Of a stretch of DNA of 64,000 nt, positions 9,382 through 18,034 are shown piece by piece. Each line of letters begins with the position of its first letter. Positions within the stretch are counted from its first letter, which is position 1. The stretch is from Rhodopseudomonas palustris (GTDB taxonomy: Bacteria; Pseudomonadota; Alphaproteobacteria; Rhizobiales; Xanthobacteraceae): contig NZ_QYYD01000015.1 of the NCBI RefSeq assembly GCF_003591005.1, positions 62,001-126,000 of the forward strand. Reading direction: 5' to 3'. Made by a program: the position numbers and the translations under genes. The notes beneath the pieces were generated by a model. The model worked only from the letters and a program-made list of their open reading frames with translations. It was not told the origin of the DNA and made no database searches.

Positions 9382-10221
9382 ATGGCCAACGCGGAGATCG
9401 TAGGTCGCATGCCCGAGCAGACAGCCGACCGGAAGCCGGCCAAAGCCTCGCAACGCTCGATCTCCGCGCCGTGGTTCGCGCGGGGCAAGATCCTCGTGCT
9501 GCAGCTGCTGCTGATCGGCGGTTTCCTGCTGCTGTGGGAAGTTGCGATCCGCGCCGAGTGGATCAAGGTCTATCTCTACGGCCAGCCGACCGGCATCTGG
9601 CGCGAGCTGGTGAAGGGCTTCACCACCGGCACGCTGCTCAACGACACCTGGGTCACCGCCAAGGAATCGATCCTCGGCTTCCTGATCGGCAGCATCGCCG
9701 GCTCCGCGGCGGGCTTGCTGTTGTGGTTGTCGCCGACTGCGGCCGCGGTGCTGCGGCCGATCTTGATCGCGCTCAACGGCCTGCCGAAGATCGCGCTGGC
9801 GCCACTGATCGTGGTGTGGTTCGGCGTCGGCATCGAATCCAAGATCGCGGTCGCCGCGATCATCACCTTCATCGTCGCGATGATCACCAGCTATGCGGGC
9901 ACGCAGGAAATCGATGGCGACTACCTGAAGATGCTCAAGGCGCTCGGCGCCAGCCGGCTGCAGATGTTCCGGATGGTGATCGTGCCCGGCTCGCTGCCGT
10001 GGATCGCCTCGGCGTTCCGCCTCAACATCGGCTTCGCGATGATCGGCGCGGTGGTCGGCGAATACATCTCGGCCGATCAGGGCCTCGGCTATCAGATCTA
10101 CTACGCCGGCACGCTGTACAATCTCAACGCGGTGTGGGGCGGCATTCTGGCGCTGATGCTGCTGGCGGTGCTGCTCGACGGCGCGGTCGGCTGGGTCGAA
10201 CGCCGCATGAAGTGGCGCTGA
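9382..10221 (+). CDS. ABC transporter permease, SsuC type
   Basis: The 279-residue inner-membrane permease of the operon's importer. About six membrane segments are visible. The first follows a cytoplasmic tail (ILVLQLLLIGGFLLLWEVAI), and the EAA loop reads EIDGDYLKMLKALGASRLQM, as in SsuC/TauC. The ATG at 9382 follows the rutC stop by 2 bases; the longer upstream frame lies inside rutC and is rejected. It pairs with the ATPase at 11038 and the binding protein at 7204. It replaces the RutG symporter found in enterobacterial rut operons. Confidence 0.88.
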   Translation: MANAEIVGRMPEQTADRKPAKASQRSISAPWFARGKILVLQLLLIGGFLLLWEVAIRAEWIKVYLYGQPTGIWRELVKGFTTGTLLNDTWVTAKESILGFLIGSIAGSAAGLLLWLSPTAAAVLRPILIALNGLPKIALAPLIVVWFGVGIESKIAVAAIITFIVAMITSYAGTQEIDGDYLKMLKALGASRLQMFRMVIVPGSLPWIASAFRLNIGFAMIGAVVGEYISADQGLGYQIYYAGTLYNLNAVWGGILALMLLAVLLDGAVGWVERRMKWR

Positions 10222-10229
10222 GGCCCGCC

Positions 10230-11045
10230 ATGCCGATCGCTCAATTATCGGACGTCGCGCTGCGCTACGAGATTGTCGGCTCCGGCGAGCCGGTGCTGCT
10301 GGTCGCCGGGCTCGGCGGCTCGGCGGGCTACTGGGTGCCGAATGTCGACGCCTTCGCGGCGCGTCACCAGGTGGTGCTGCACGATCATCGCGGCACCGGC
10401 GGCAGCACGCGGTCGGAGATGGACTATTCGGTCGAACTTTTGGCCGACGATCTGCTGCGGCTGATGGATCAGCTCAAGATCGACAAGGCGCATCTGGTCG
10501 GCCATTCCACCGGCGGCGCGATGGGCATCGTGCTCGGCGCCAAGGCGCCGGAGCGGATCGCCAGCCTCGTGCTGTACGCCACCTGGGCCGAGCTCGACGC
10601 GCAGATGGAGCAGTGCCTCAGCCTACGCCGGCGGATCCTCCGCGCCATGGGCGAGGCGGAGTATCACCGCGCCACGCCGCTGTTTTTGTATCCGCCGTAC
10701 TACGTGCGCGACCACAAGGCCGATCTCGAGCGCGAGGTCGCGGCCGCCGTCGCCGCGAGCCCGTCACGCAGCATCATGGACGCCCGCGCCAAGGGCATCA
10801 TGGCGTTCGACGGGCTGCGCTATCTCGACGCCATCCGCTGCCCGACGCTGGTGCTGGTGGCGCAGGACGACATCCTGACGCCGCCATATTCGTCCGAGCT
10901 GATCGCCGCCCGCATCGTCGGCTCCGAACTCGTCGAAGTGCCGCGCGGCGGCCATGCCTTCTCCCGCGTCGAGCCGGCTGAATTCAACAGCCTGACGCTC
11001 GACTTCCTTGCCGCTCATCCGATCGGGACCCATGCTCATGTCTGA
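10230..11045 (+). CDS. RutD-like alpha/beta hydrolase with a serine nucleophile
   Basis: A 271-residue alpha/beta hydrolase and paralogue of the rutD gene at 11829. The two share the N-terminal LGG-oxyanion region, a DHRGTG turn and an FLYPP segment. Here the nucleophile elbow is GHSTGG with a catalytic Ser, followed later by the acid (VAQDD) and the His (RGGHAF). It probably hydrolyses a carbamate, ester or amide that arises in the same pathway, but the substrate is unknown. The gene starts 8 bases after the permease stop and overlaps the start of the ATPase gene, so it belongs to the operon. Confidence 0.8.
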   Translation: MPIAQLSDVALRYEIVGSGEPVLLVAGLGGSAGYWVPNVDAFAARHQVVLHDHRGTGGSTRSEMDYSVELLADDLLRLMDQLKIDKAHLVGHSTGGAMGIVLGAKAPERIASLVLYATWAELDAQMEQCLSLRRRILRAMGEAEYHRATPLFLYPPYYVRDHKADLEREVAAAVAASPSRSIMDARAKGIMAFDGLRYLDAIRCPTLVLVAQDDILTPPYSSELIAARIVGSELVEVPRGGHAFSRVEPAEFNSLTLDFLAAHPIGTHAHV

Positions 11046-11823
11046 CGCCAACATCGTGCTCAATGCCGAGAGGGTCGGGATGACCTTCGAGGCCGCCAAC
11101 GCGCCGCCGGTGACGGCGATCGCCGATATCGGCTTTCAGGTCCATCGCGGCGAGATCGTCGCCATCGTCGGCCCGTCCGGCTGCGGCAAGACCACGCTGT
11201 TCAACATCATCGCCGGCCTGTTGAAGCCGACCGACGGCCGCGTCGAGGTCAACGGCGAGCCGGTGCACAGCGCCACCGGCCATGTCGGCTACATGCTGCA
11301 GAAGGATCTGCTGCTGCCGTGGCGCACGGTGATCGACAACGTCATCATCGGCCTGCAGGTGCGCAACACGCCGCGCACGAAGGCTGAGGCGATCGCACAC
11401 GAGCTGATCGAGAACTACGGCCTCAAGGGTTTCGAACACAGCTATCCGTCGGAACTGTCCGGCGGCATGCGGCAGCGCGTGGCGTTTATGCGCACGCTCG
11501 CGTTCAGCCCGGACGTGATCCTGCTCGACGAGCCGTTCTCGGCGCTCGACAGCCAGACCCGGCTGGTGCTGCAGAGCGACGTGCTGCGCATCATCCGCGA
11601 GCGGCAGTGCAGCGTCGTCCTGGTGACGCACGACGTCGGCGAGGCGATCACCATGGCGGACCGCATCGTGGTGATCACCAGCCGGCCGGGCCGGGTGAAG
11701 TCGATCCATCCGGTGAACATCGCGCCCGAGCAGCGCCATCCCTTGAAGATCCGCAAGCTGCCGGAGTTCACCGCGCTGTACGAAACCATCTGGTCCGAAC
11801 TCGGCATCGATCTGGCGGCGTGA
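11038..11823 (+). CDS. ABC transporter ATP-binding protein, SsuB type
   Basis: The 261-residue ATPase of the importer. Walker A is GPSGCGKTT, the Q loop follows GYMLQKD, the signature is LSGGMRQR, Walker B is VILLDEPFSALD, and the H loop is VLVTHDV. This is the nitrate/sulfonate/taurine subfamily pattern. I use the ATG at 11038, with GGGA about 10 bases upstream; an ATG six bases earlier (11032) is equally possible. The start overlaps the end of the preceding hydrolase gene by 8 bases, and rutD follows after 5 bases. Confidence 0.9.
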   Translation: MSDANIVLNAERVGMTFEAANAPPVTAIADIGFQVHRGEIVAIVGPSGCGKTTLFNIIAGLLKPTDGRVEVNGEPVHSATGHVGYMLQKDLLLPWRTVIDNVIIGLQVRNTPRTKAEAIAHELIENYGLKGFEHSYPSELSGGMRQRVAFMRTLAFSPDVILLDEPFSALDSQTRLVLQSDVLRIIRERQCSVVLVTHDVGEAITMADRIVVITSRPGRVKSIHPVNIAPEQRHPLKIRKLPEFTALYETIWSELGIDLAA

Positions 11824-11828
11824 GCGAC

Positions 11829-12632
11829 ATGAACGCAACTGATAGCGGCGTGCTGACCACGCAGATCATCGGCCGCACCGAAAAGGATGCGCCGACCATC
11901 GTGCTGTCGGCCGGCCTCGGCGGCGCTGGCGCATTCTGGCAGCCGCAGTTCGGGGCGCTGACCGAGCAGTTCCGCATCGTGCTGTACGATCATCGCGGCA
12001 CCGGCCGAAACGCGGCGGCGCTGCCCGAAGGCTACAGCATCGGCGACATGGCGGACGAAGTCATCGCGCTGCTGCGCGCGCTGCAGATTGATCGCTGTGC
12101 CTTCATGGGCCACGCGCTGGGCGGTCTCGTCGGGCTCGAGCTGGCCCTGCGCGCGCCGCAGCTGCTCGATCGCCTGGTGCTGGTCAACGCCTGGGCCGCG
12201 CCCAATCCGCATAGCAAACGCTGCTTCGACGTCCGCCGCGATCTGCTGCGCCATGTCGGCGTCGAAGCCTATGTCCGGGCACAGCCGATCTTCCTGTATC
12301 CGCCGGTGTGGCTGGTCGCCAACGCCGACCGCGTCGCGGAGGAGGAGGCCCACGGCGTCAAGCACTTCCAGGGCGCCGACAATATCGAGCGCCGGATCGC
12401 GGCGCTGCTGCGCTTCGACGTATCGGACCGGCTCGGCCAAATCGGGCATCGCACGCTGGTGCTGGCGACCAAAGACGACATGCTGGTGCCGTGGACCTGC
12501 TCGCAGCAGCTCGCGGCCGGCTTGCCGAATGCCGAACTCGTCGTAATGCCTGAAGGCGGCCACGGCGTCACCGTGACAGATGCCGAGGCGTTCAACCGCG
12601 TCGTGCTGGATTTCCTAGCGGCGGCCGCCTGA
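11829..12632 (+). CDS. rutD: RutD, alpha/beta hydrolase of the pyrimidine pathway
   Basis: A 267-residue RutD. The nucleophile position reads GHALGG, with Ala in place of Ser, as in E. coli RutD (GHALGA). Other matches are DHRGTGRN, the RCFDVRRDLL segment, QPIFLYPP, HFQGADN and the terminal EGGHGVTVTD. RutD is thought to help convert 3-aminoacrylate or its by-products, probably by aiding carbamate breakdown; its exact reaction is debated. It is the last gene of the operon, and its 3' end overlaps the convergent gene at 12615-13259 by 18 bases. Confidence 0.88.
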   Translation: MNATDSGVLTTQIIGRTEKDAPTIVLSAGLGGAGAFWQPQFGALTEQFRIVLYDHRGTGRNAAALPEGYSIGDMADEVIALLRALQIDRCAFMGHALGGLVGLELALRAPQLLDRLVLVNAWAAPNPHSKRCFDVRRDLLRHVGVEAYVRAQPIFLYPPVWLVANADRVAEEEAHGVKHFQGADNIERRIAALLRFDVSDRLGQIGHRTLVLATKDDMLVPWTCSQQLAAGLPNAELVVMPEGGHGVTVTDAEAFNRVVLDFLAAAA

Positions 12633-13259
12633 GAACATCGGCGACTCGCCGGGGAGCAGATTGGAGCGGATGTCGCTGTCGACGGCGCCGTTGGGCTGGA
12701 CGTAGCCGGCCGAGAACGACAGGCTGAGATTCGACGTCGGGCGGATCTCGACGCCGGCATGCACCGCGGTCGCCGCGGTGTTGCCGCTGGAGAAGCCTGG
12801 GGAGGTCAGCGAGGTGAATACGTCGGGCTGATACTTCAGCTGATCGACGCCGCCGAACAGCGTCATCGGCGTATTGCCTACGCCCTTGAAGTTGTAGCCG
12901 TACTGCGATCCTTCGACGGCGAGCGAGCCGAAATTGCCGAACGCCCCTGCGCCGCCGATCCCGCCGACGCCGCGCCAGTTGAGGCCGCTGCTGAACGCAC
13001 TCACCGGCGTGCTGTAGGCGCGCGCGACGAAGCCGGTGCGGAAGCCGTCCTCATCCGGCTCGGATGCGGTGAAGCCGGGTACGTCGCCCCAGCTCAGCGG
13101 CTGCCAGCTCTCGGTCGCTCCGCCGCCAAAGCCGAACGGCCCGCCCGGCACCCAATAGCGGATCGGCGCCGACTGCGCCGACGCGGCCTGCGCGCCGAGG
13201 CTGAGCAAGGCGGCAGCAAGGCTGATCCTGATCACGGGGCGAAACATCCGATTGTCCAT
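12615..13259 (-). CDS. Secreted hypothetical protein, glycine-rich
   Basis: I do not recognise this family. With the ATG at 13259 the protein has 214 residues. It has a clear Sec signal peptide (hydrophobic core ISLAAALLSLGAQA, cleavage near ASAQ) and a mature part rich in Gly, Ser and aromatic residues, with alternating beta-type patterns near the end (NLSLSFSAGYVQP) that suggest an outer-membrane or periplasmic beta protein. Several starts lie close together (13262, 13259, 13247). It faces rutD and overlaps its end by 18 bases. It stands alone, with no partner gene on its strand. Confidence 0.6.
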   Translation of the reverse strand: MDNRMFRPVIRISLAAALLSLGAQAASAQSAPIRYWVPGGPFGFGGGATESWQPLSWGDVPGFTASEPDEDGFRTGFVARAYSTPVSAFSSGLNWRGVGGIGGAGAFGNFGSLAVEGSQYGYNFKGVGNTPMTLFGGVDQLKYQPDVFTSLTSPGFSSGNTAATAVHAGVEIRPTSNLSLSFSAGYVQPNGAVDSDIRSNLLPGESPMFSGGRR

Positions 13260-13394
13260 CATGGCCAGCAAATTATACGCGGGCGCTCAAACCGAAACCA
13301 GCCGGTGCAGCGCATCGCCGCATCGGTGGGCGGTTCCATTTTCAATGCGATGACGGCGCCAGCATGGCGATGCCCTTGTCGGGCACGACCTCTG

Positions 13395-13480
13395 CGTCAT
13401 TGCGAGGAGGCGAAGCCGACGAAGCAATCCAGCCCCCGTGAACTGGGCTTCTGGATTGCTTCGCTTCGCTGGCAATGACG
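13395..13480. repeat. Palindromic intergenic element
   Basis: An inverted repeat between the secreted protein gene and fbpB. The left arm begins CGTCATTGCGAGGAGGCGAA and the right arm ends GCGAAGCGAAGCAATCCAG when read on the opposite strand. The GAAGCAATCCAG core is exact in both arms. It is the type of dispersed palindrome common in Bradyrhizobiaceae genomes and differs in sequence from the element at 5958-6049. It may act as a bidirectional transcription end for fbpB. Confidence 0.75.
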
Positions 13481-13492
13481 AGAGACGATGCC

Positions 13493-15256
13493 TCACTCCG
13501 CCCGATCCGAAAACCGCGTCAGCCAAATCACCGGCGGGATGCTGGCGGCGACGATGATCAGGGCGGCGAGGGCGCCGTCCTCGAAGCTGCCGCGGCTGGC
13601 GTATTGGTAGATCGAGGTAGCCAGCGTGTCGACGTTCAGCGGCCGCAGCAGCAGCGTCGCCGGCAGCTCCTTGAGGCAGTCGACGAATACCAGGATCGCG
13701 GCGCCGACCAGGGCCGGCCGCAGCAGCGGCAGATCGACCTTCGCCAGCGTCACCAACCGCGACGCGCCGGCCGCGCGCGCCGAGTCGTCGTAGTCGCGCG
13801 GGATGCGATCGAAGCCGGCCTTCAGCAGACCGGTCGGCACGGCCAGGAAGCGGATCACATAGGCGGCCACCACCGCGCCGCCCGAGCCCATCAGCAGCAG
13901 GCCGGGCGACGCCAGGCCGAGCACTTGCGCGGCCGAGGCGATGGTGCCGTCGAGCGCCAGCAGCGGCGCCAGCAGGCCGAGCGCCAGCACCAGCCCCGGC
14001 AGCGCATAGCCGAGTTGAACGATCGACGCCGCTATGCTCGCGGTACGGCCCGGGCGCCAACGCAGAGCGAGGATCACGATCAGCGCCAGCCCGAGCGCCA
14101 GCAGCGTCGCGACCGACGCCAGCGTCACGGTATGCAGCGCGTCGCGCCACAGCGCGTCGTCGATCCGGCCGGCGAGGGCGCGGCGCAGGCTTTCGCCGAG
14201 CAGATAGGCCGCCGGAATCACGAAGCCGAGCAGCACCGGGACGGCGCACGCAACGCTCGCGAGCGCGCTCTTTTTCCCCCGAAGCAGCCGGCGCGGCCGC
14301 AGCCGCGGATTCTCAGCGGAGAGCTCGGTACTGATGCTGCGGCGGCCGAGACGCTCGATGGTGATCAGCAGCGCCGCGAAGCTGAGCAGCACCAGCGACA
14401 GCTGCGCGGCGCCGGCCAGGCTGCCGCGATTGAGCCAGGTGGTGAACACCGATACGGTCAGCGTCCGGACGCCGAGATATTCGCTGGCGCCGATATCGTT
14501 GAGCGTTTCAAGCGCCGCCAGCGCCACGCCGACCGCGAGCGCCGGCCGCGCCATCGGCAGCACGACGCGGCGCAGGATGGTGAAGCGGGAGGCGCCGAGC
14601 GTGCGCGCCGCCTCGATCGGATCGGCGCTCTGCGCCGCAAACACCGCGCGTGCCGACAGATAAACGTAGGGATACAGCACCACCGACAGCAGCAGCACCG
14701 CGCCGGGCAGCGAGCGCAGCTGCGGCAGCCAGCGCACCGCGCTTGTCGTCGGCATCACCAGGGCCAGCAGGCGGTGCGCCAGCCCGAGCGGCTCGAACAA
14801 ATCCACATACACATAGGCCGACAGATAGGTCGGCACGGCGAGCGGCAACGGCAGCAGCCACAGCAGCAGCGCGCGGCCGGCAAAATCATGCGACGACACC
14901 AGCCAGGCGGTGCCGGTGCCGATCAGCAGCGTCAGCGTGCCGACGCCGATCAGCAGCCACGCCGTGTCGCGCAGCGTCTGCGGCAGCACATAGGCGATCA
15001 GATGCGGCCAGATATCCGCGGCCGGCTGCAGCGCCGTGATCGCCAGACTGATCACCGGCGAAGCGACGATCAGCGCGGTGAGCAGGGCGATGGCGAGGGC
15101 GGTGAGTTCAATGCGGGAGGAGGGACGACGGAGGGAGCGCGCCGGGGGAGGCGTGGCCGTGCCCTCTGCTTCCCTCTCCCCTTGTGGGAGAGGGTGCCCG
15201 AGCGCGGCGAGGGCGGGTGAGGGGCTGCGTCGCAGCGCTTCGTCCCGCCCCCTCAT
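13493..15256 (-). CDS. fbpB: Ferric iron ABC transporter permease, fused two-domain type
   Basis: An inner-membrane permease with two homologous halves and about 12 membrane segments, as in FbpB/SfuB/ThiP. The first EAA loop reads EAARTLGASRFTILRRVVLP and the second DDSARAAGASRLVTLAKVDLP. It works with the iron-binding protein just upstream; no ATPase gene is adjacent. The start is uncertain. The first membrane helix starts near 15115, yet no in-frame ATG, GTG or TTG lies between it and the ATG at 15256, which is inside a palindromic element (15170-15313). The first 40 or so residues are therefore encoded by repeat sequence. An ATG at 15280 is also possible. Confidence 0.85.
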   Translation of the reverse strand: MRGRDEALRRSPSPALAALGHPLPQGEREAEGTATPPPARSLRRPSSRIELTALAIALLTALIVASPVISLAITALQPAADIWPHLIAYVLPQTLRDTAWLLIGVGTLTLLIGTGTAWLVSSHDFAGRALLLWLLPLPLAVPTYLSAYVYVDLFEPLGLAHRLLALVMPTTSAVRWLPQLRSLPGAVLLLSVVLYPYVYLSARAVFAAQSADPIEAARTLGASRFTILRRVVLPMARPALAVGVALAALETLNDIGASEYLGVRTLTVSVFTTWLNRGSLAGAAQLSLVLLSFAALLITIERLGRRSISTELSAENPRLRPRRLLRGKKSALASVACAVPVLLGFVIPAAYLLGESLRRALAGRIDDALWRDALHTVTLASVATLLALGLALIVILALRWRPGRTASIAASIVQLGYALPGLVLALGLLAPLLALDGTIASAAQVLGLASPGLLLMGSGGAVVAAYVIRFLAVPTGLLKAGFDRIPRDYDDSARAAGASRLVTLAKVDLPLLRPALVGAAILVFVDCLKELPATLLLRPLNVDTLATSIYQYASRGSFEDGALAALIIVAASIPPVIWLTRFSDRAE

Positions 15257-15313
15257 TCGTCTCGAATTCCCTTCGCTCATTCGAGCCACCCTCTCCCACA
15301 AGGGGAGAGGGAA
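15170..15313. repeat. Palindromic element between fbpA and fbpB
   Basis: Inverted repeats TTCCCTCTCCCCTTGTGGGA (from 15170) and CCCTCTCCCACAAGGGGAGA (to about 15313) bound a GC-rich core. It lies across the 5' end of fbpB and reaches to within about 25 bases of the fbpA stop, so it probably entered the operon as a mobile palindrome. Such CTCTCCC-type elements are frequent in Rhodopseudomonas. Confidence 0.75.
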
Positions 15314-15335
15314 TCGGCGTGTGTCCCGATCATCG

Positions 15336-16349
15336 TCAGTTGTCGAACCCGACCTTGTCGACCAGCGTCGAGGCGGTTTTGCGCTGCGCGGCGATCTCGG
15401 CGATCGGCAGCGAGTCCGCCGTCAGCTTGCCGTAGCTGGCGATGGTCGGGTTGAGCGGCACGCCGGGACGGATCGGGTATTCGTAGTTGGCGTCGGCGTA
15501 GATCTGCTGCGCCTTCTCGCCGGCGAGCCATTCGATCAGCTTGAGGCCGTTCGCCTTGTTGGGCGCGTGCTTGGCGAGCAGCACGCCGGACAAATTGACG
15601 TGAGTGCCGCCGCCCGCGAAGGTCGGCAGGATCACCTTGGTGGCTTCCGCCCACGGCTTCTTGTCGGGATCGTTGTTCATCATCAGCGCCCAGTAATAGG
15701 TATTGCCAATCCCGATGTCGCATTTGCCGGCCGCGACGTCGCGCGCGGTTTCGCGGTCGCCGCCTGACGGCTTTTGCGCCAGATTGGCCTTCAGGCCGCG
15801 CAGCCATTCCTCGGCCTTGGCTTCGCCGTGCTTCGCGACGTAAGCGGCGAACAGCGCGTTGTTGTAGATGTGCTGGCCCGAGCGAATGCAGATCTTGCCC
15901 TTCCACTTCGGATCGGCCAGCTCCTCGTAAGTAATCGCGTCCTGCTTGACGCGGTCCTTCGCGGCGTAGATCACCCGCGCCCGCATCGAGATGCCGGTCC
16001 AATGACCTTTCGGATCGCGGTAGCGCGGCGGCACGGTCTCGTCGATGACCGCGGAGCCGATCGGCTGGGTGATGCCGGCTTGAACCGCTTCGTCGATCCG
16101 GCCGATGTCCACCGTCAGCAACACGTCGGCCGGGCTCTTGTCGCCCTCGGCCTTGATCCGCTGCTCCAGCCCGGAACTCGCCGAGATCACGTTGACGGCG
16201 ATGCCGGTGTCCTTGGTGAATGCCTCGAACAGCGGCTGCACCAGCTTGGTTTCGCGATAGGTGTAGACGTTGACCTGCTCGGCGGCACCCGCCGGCAGCG
16301 GCAAAAGGACAGCGACGATTGCGAAGGCAGCGGTGCGGATGCGGCTCAT
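15336..16349 (-). CDS. fbpA: Ferric iron ABC transporter substrate-binding protein
   Basis: A 337-residue periplasmic FbpA/AfuA-family protein with a Sec signal (hydrophobic core AFAIVAVLLPLPAG, cleavage near AGAAE). The iron-ligand tyrosine pair is seen in IGNTYYWALM. VNVYTYRETKLVQPLFEAF and SSGLEQRIKAEG are typical of the family. The ATG at 16349 is the only sensible start. Together with fbpB it imports ferric iron. I found no convincing Fur or Irr box in the upstream 150 bases by eye. Confidence 0.9.
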   Translation of the reverse strand: MSRIRTAAFAIVAVLLPLPAGAAEQVNVYTYRETKLVQPLFEAFTKDTGIAVNVISASSGLEQRIKAEGDKSPADVLLTVDIGRIDEAVQAGITQPIGSAVIDETVPPRYRDPKGHWTGISMRARVIYAAKDRVKQDAITYEELADPKWKGKICIRSGQHIYNNALFAAYVAKHGEAKAEEWLRGLKANLAQKPSGGDRETARDVAAGKCDIGIGNTYYWALMMNNDPDKKPWAEATKVILPTFAGGGTHVNLSGVLLAKHAPNKANGLKLIEWLAGEKAQQIYADANYEYPIRPGVPLNPTIASYGKLTADSLPIAEIAAQRKTASTLVDKVGFDN

Positions 16350-16508
16350 GCGACAGGCTCCTGAGGGGCTGACGGGACCCGTGTCAGTATCTCAGAGGGG
16401 GCAGGGCCGAGCAGCGACGCAATGTCGCGATTAGAGCGATTCCAGCTTTCCAATGAGGGAGTTGCAGGAGGCGGGCAGAGTTTGATGGGCGGTCCTGCAG
16501 AGGGCCGT

Positions 16509-16712
16509 TCAGAACAGCCGGGTGCCTTCGCCGCTCTGGCAGGACGGGCACTTGCAATTGTGAAAATTGACGTCGGCTGCGAGATATTCTTCGCCGCAAT
16601 GGATGCAGGCGATCCGCAGATGCGGACGCTTGTCGGTGCTGACCGTGCGGTCGACCAAATATTGCCCAAGCGCATTCTGATCGCCGACAGCGACGTGATA
16701 GTTCGCAACCAT
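16509..16712 (-). CDS. Small zinc-ribbon-like protein
   Basis: A 67-residue protein with the cysteine pattern CIHC then CKCPSC near the C-terminus, which suggests a single zinc ribbon or rubredoxin-like knuckle. The N-terminal half (VAVGDQNALGQYLVDRTVST) is not recognisable. I accept it as a gene because the ATG at 16712 has a strong ribosome site (GGAGGA, 7 bases upstream) and the Cys positions are coherent. It lies upstream of fbpA on the same strand with a gap of about 160 bases. Function is unknown. Confidence 0.6.
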   Translation of the reverse strand: MVANYHVAVGDQNALGQYLVDRTVSTDKRPHLRIACIHCGEEYLAADVNFHNCKCPSCQSGEGTRLF

Positions 16713-17238
16713 GGCGTCCTCCGCATCTCGCGTCTGCGAAATAGTCTAGCACACAGTCCGCAGGGGAAGGCAAATGTGATTATGGCGATCGGACACGCGG
16801 GCCTCCTTCCATAAAACTTCCCTTAAATGAACCGGTTACCGTCAATGCTCGGCAAATCACAGCGTCAGTTGGGTGAGCGCCGATTTCGGCGTTGCCCGCA
16901 ACCCGGCAACAGCGTCGCTGCGGATCGCGCATCAGGCGGAAGCGGGGATCGGTCAGCGGCAGGCCGAACAGCCTTCGGCTTTGTGCCGCGGACGAAGTCG
17001 GACGCATCGGCGTGGTCGAGACAGGTCGCGTCGATTTCCTGACGTTGCCGTCGAGATCGAGCCGGGTCGCAGAGGTGTTAGTTGCACCGCGTTGGTACTT
17101 GGCCGGATCGGAGATTCGCGAAGGTCGCGAGCGGCGTTCGGTTCAAACGTTGGCGCTGCACGACGTTCTGCGGGGTGTGACCACGCATGCTGGCACGATG
17201 GAGACGACCATGCTCATTCATCGCGCCCGCGTCGTCGA
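16713..17238. other. Gene-free stretch between the zinc-ribbon gene and crp/fnr
   Basis: About 525 bases with only short overlapping frames on both strands, none with a ribosome site or a recognisable product. The part near 16800-16840 is AT-richer (CATAAAACTTCCCTTAAATG) and may hold the promoter of the zinc-ribbon gene. I see no repeat, tRNA or terminator here. It may be the remains of a decayed gene. Confidence 0.5.
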
Positions 17239-17949
17239 TCAGGGCGCCTTGCCCTCGGGCGCCTGCTCGGCCAGCACCACGAGCTGATGAGGCTCGCGCA
17301 GCACGATCTTCTGCCGACCGCTCTCGATCAGTCCGCGTTGTTCCCAGCCGGACAGCAGGCGGCTGATGGTGTGCAGCGTGGTGCCGGTCATCTGCGCGAT
17401 ATCCTGCCGGCTGATCGGGAAATCGATCTGCACGCCGTTGTCGACCTGGCGGCCGCTCTGCTTGGCGAGCCGCAACAGCGCGTGGGCGACACGCTGTTCG
17501 ACCTGCTGGGTCGACATCTCGATGACCCGCGAATGGGTCTCCTGAAGCCGGCTGCCGACGGTGCGCAGCGTGTTGGTTGCGAGCGAGGGATAGCGCTCAA
17601 CCAGCCGCGGCCAGGCCGCGGTCGGCCACGCCAGCACGATGCTGTCGTCGACCGCCGTCGCCGTCGCGGGGTAGCGCGACAGCCCGATCGCCATCGCGAC
17701 GCCGAGCGTCTCACCGGGCGATACGTAGCGCACCACGACCTGCTCGCCCGCCAGCGTGACTTTGCTGGCGCGAACGTGGCCGTGCAGCAGCACGTAGAAC
17801 GAATGCGCGTCCTCGCCCTGCTCGAACACCTTGCCGTTCTTGGGAATCCGGATGGAGCGCGCCTCCAGCAGGATGGCGTCGAGCTCGGCCGGCGCGAACC
17901 CGGCAAACAACGGCAGCTTAGCAACCAGAGAGGTGTCGATCGTCGCCAT
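17239..17949 (-). CDS. Crp/Fnr family transcription regulator
   Basis: A 236-residue regulator with an N-terminal cyclic-nucleotide-binding-like beta roll (about 12-120, GEDAHSFYVLLHGHVRASK) and a C-terminal winged helix (motif ISRQDIAQMTGTTLHTISRLLSGWEQ). The N-terminus has none of the FNR iron-sulfur cysteines. It is therefore not an oxygen sensor of the FNR type; a NnrR/Dnr, FixK-like or other ligand branch fits better. No target operon can be assigned, since its neighbours are a gene-free stretch and a transposase. The ATG at 17949 is the natural start. Confidence 0.85.
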   Translation of the reverse strand: MATIDTSLVAKLPLFAGFAPAELDAILLEARSIRIPKNGKVFEQGEDAHSFYVLLHGHVRASKVTLAGEQVVVRYVSPGETLGVAMAIGLSRYPATATAVDDSIVLAWPTAAWPRLVERYPSLATNTLRTVGSRLQETHSRVIEMSTQQVEQRVAHALLRLAKQSGRQVDNGVQIDFPISRQDIAQMTGTTLHTISRLLSGWEQRGLIESGRQKIVLREPHQLVVLAEQAPEGKAP

Positions 17950-18034
17950 GCGTGTCTCGGGCTTTGCAGTCGGCAGCCACCTAAATCGCGACCGCGGATC
18001 GGAGCAAGAGAAATATAGGGTGGGCCGTCATGGG

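Noticed and set aside
13475-15220. A 581-codon plus-strand frame opposite fbpB
   Set aside because: The product is almost only Arg, Gln, Ala and Gly without any motif, while fbpB on the other strand has clear permease motifs.
16780-17007. A 75-codon minus-strand frame upstream of the zinc-ribbon gene
   Set aside because: It has no ribosome site and no recognisable sequence, and its composition is not clearly coding.
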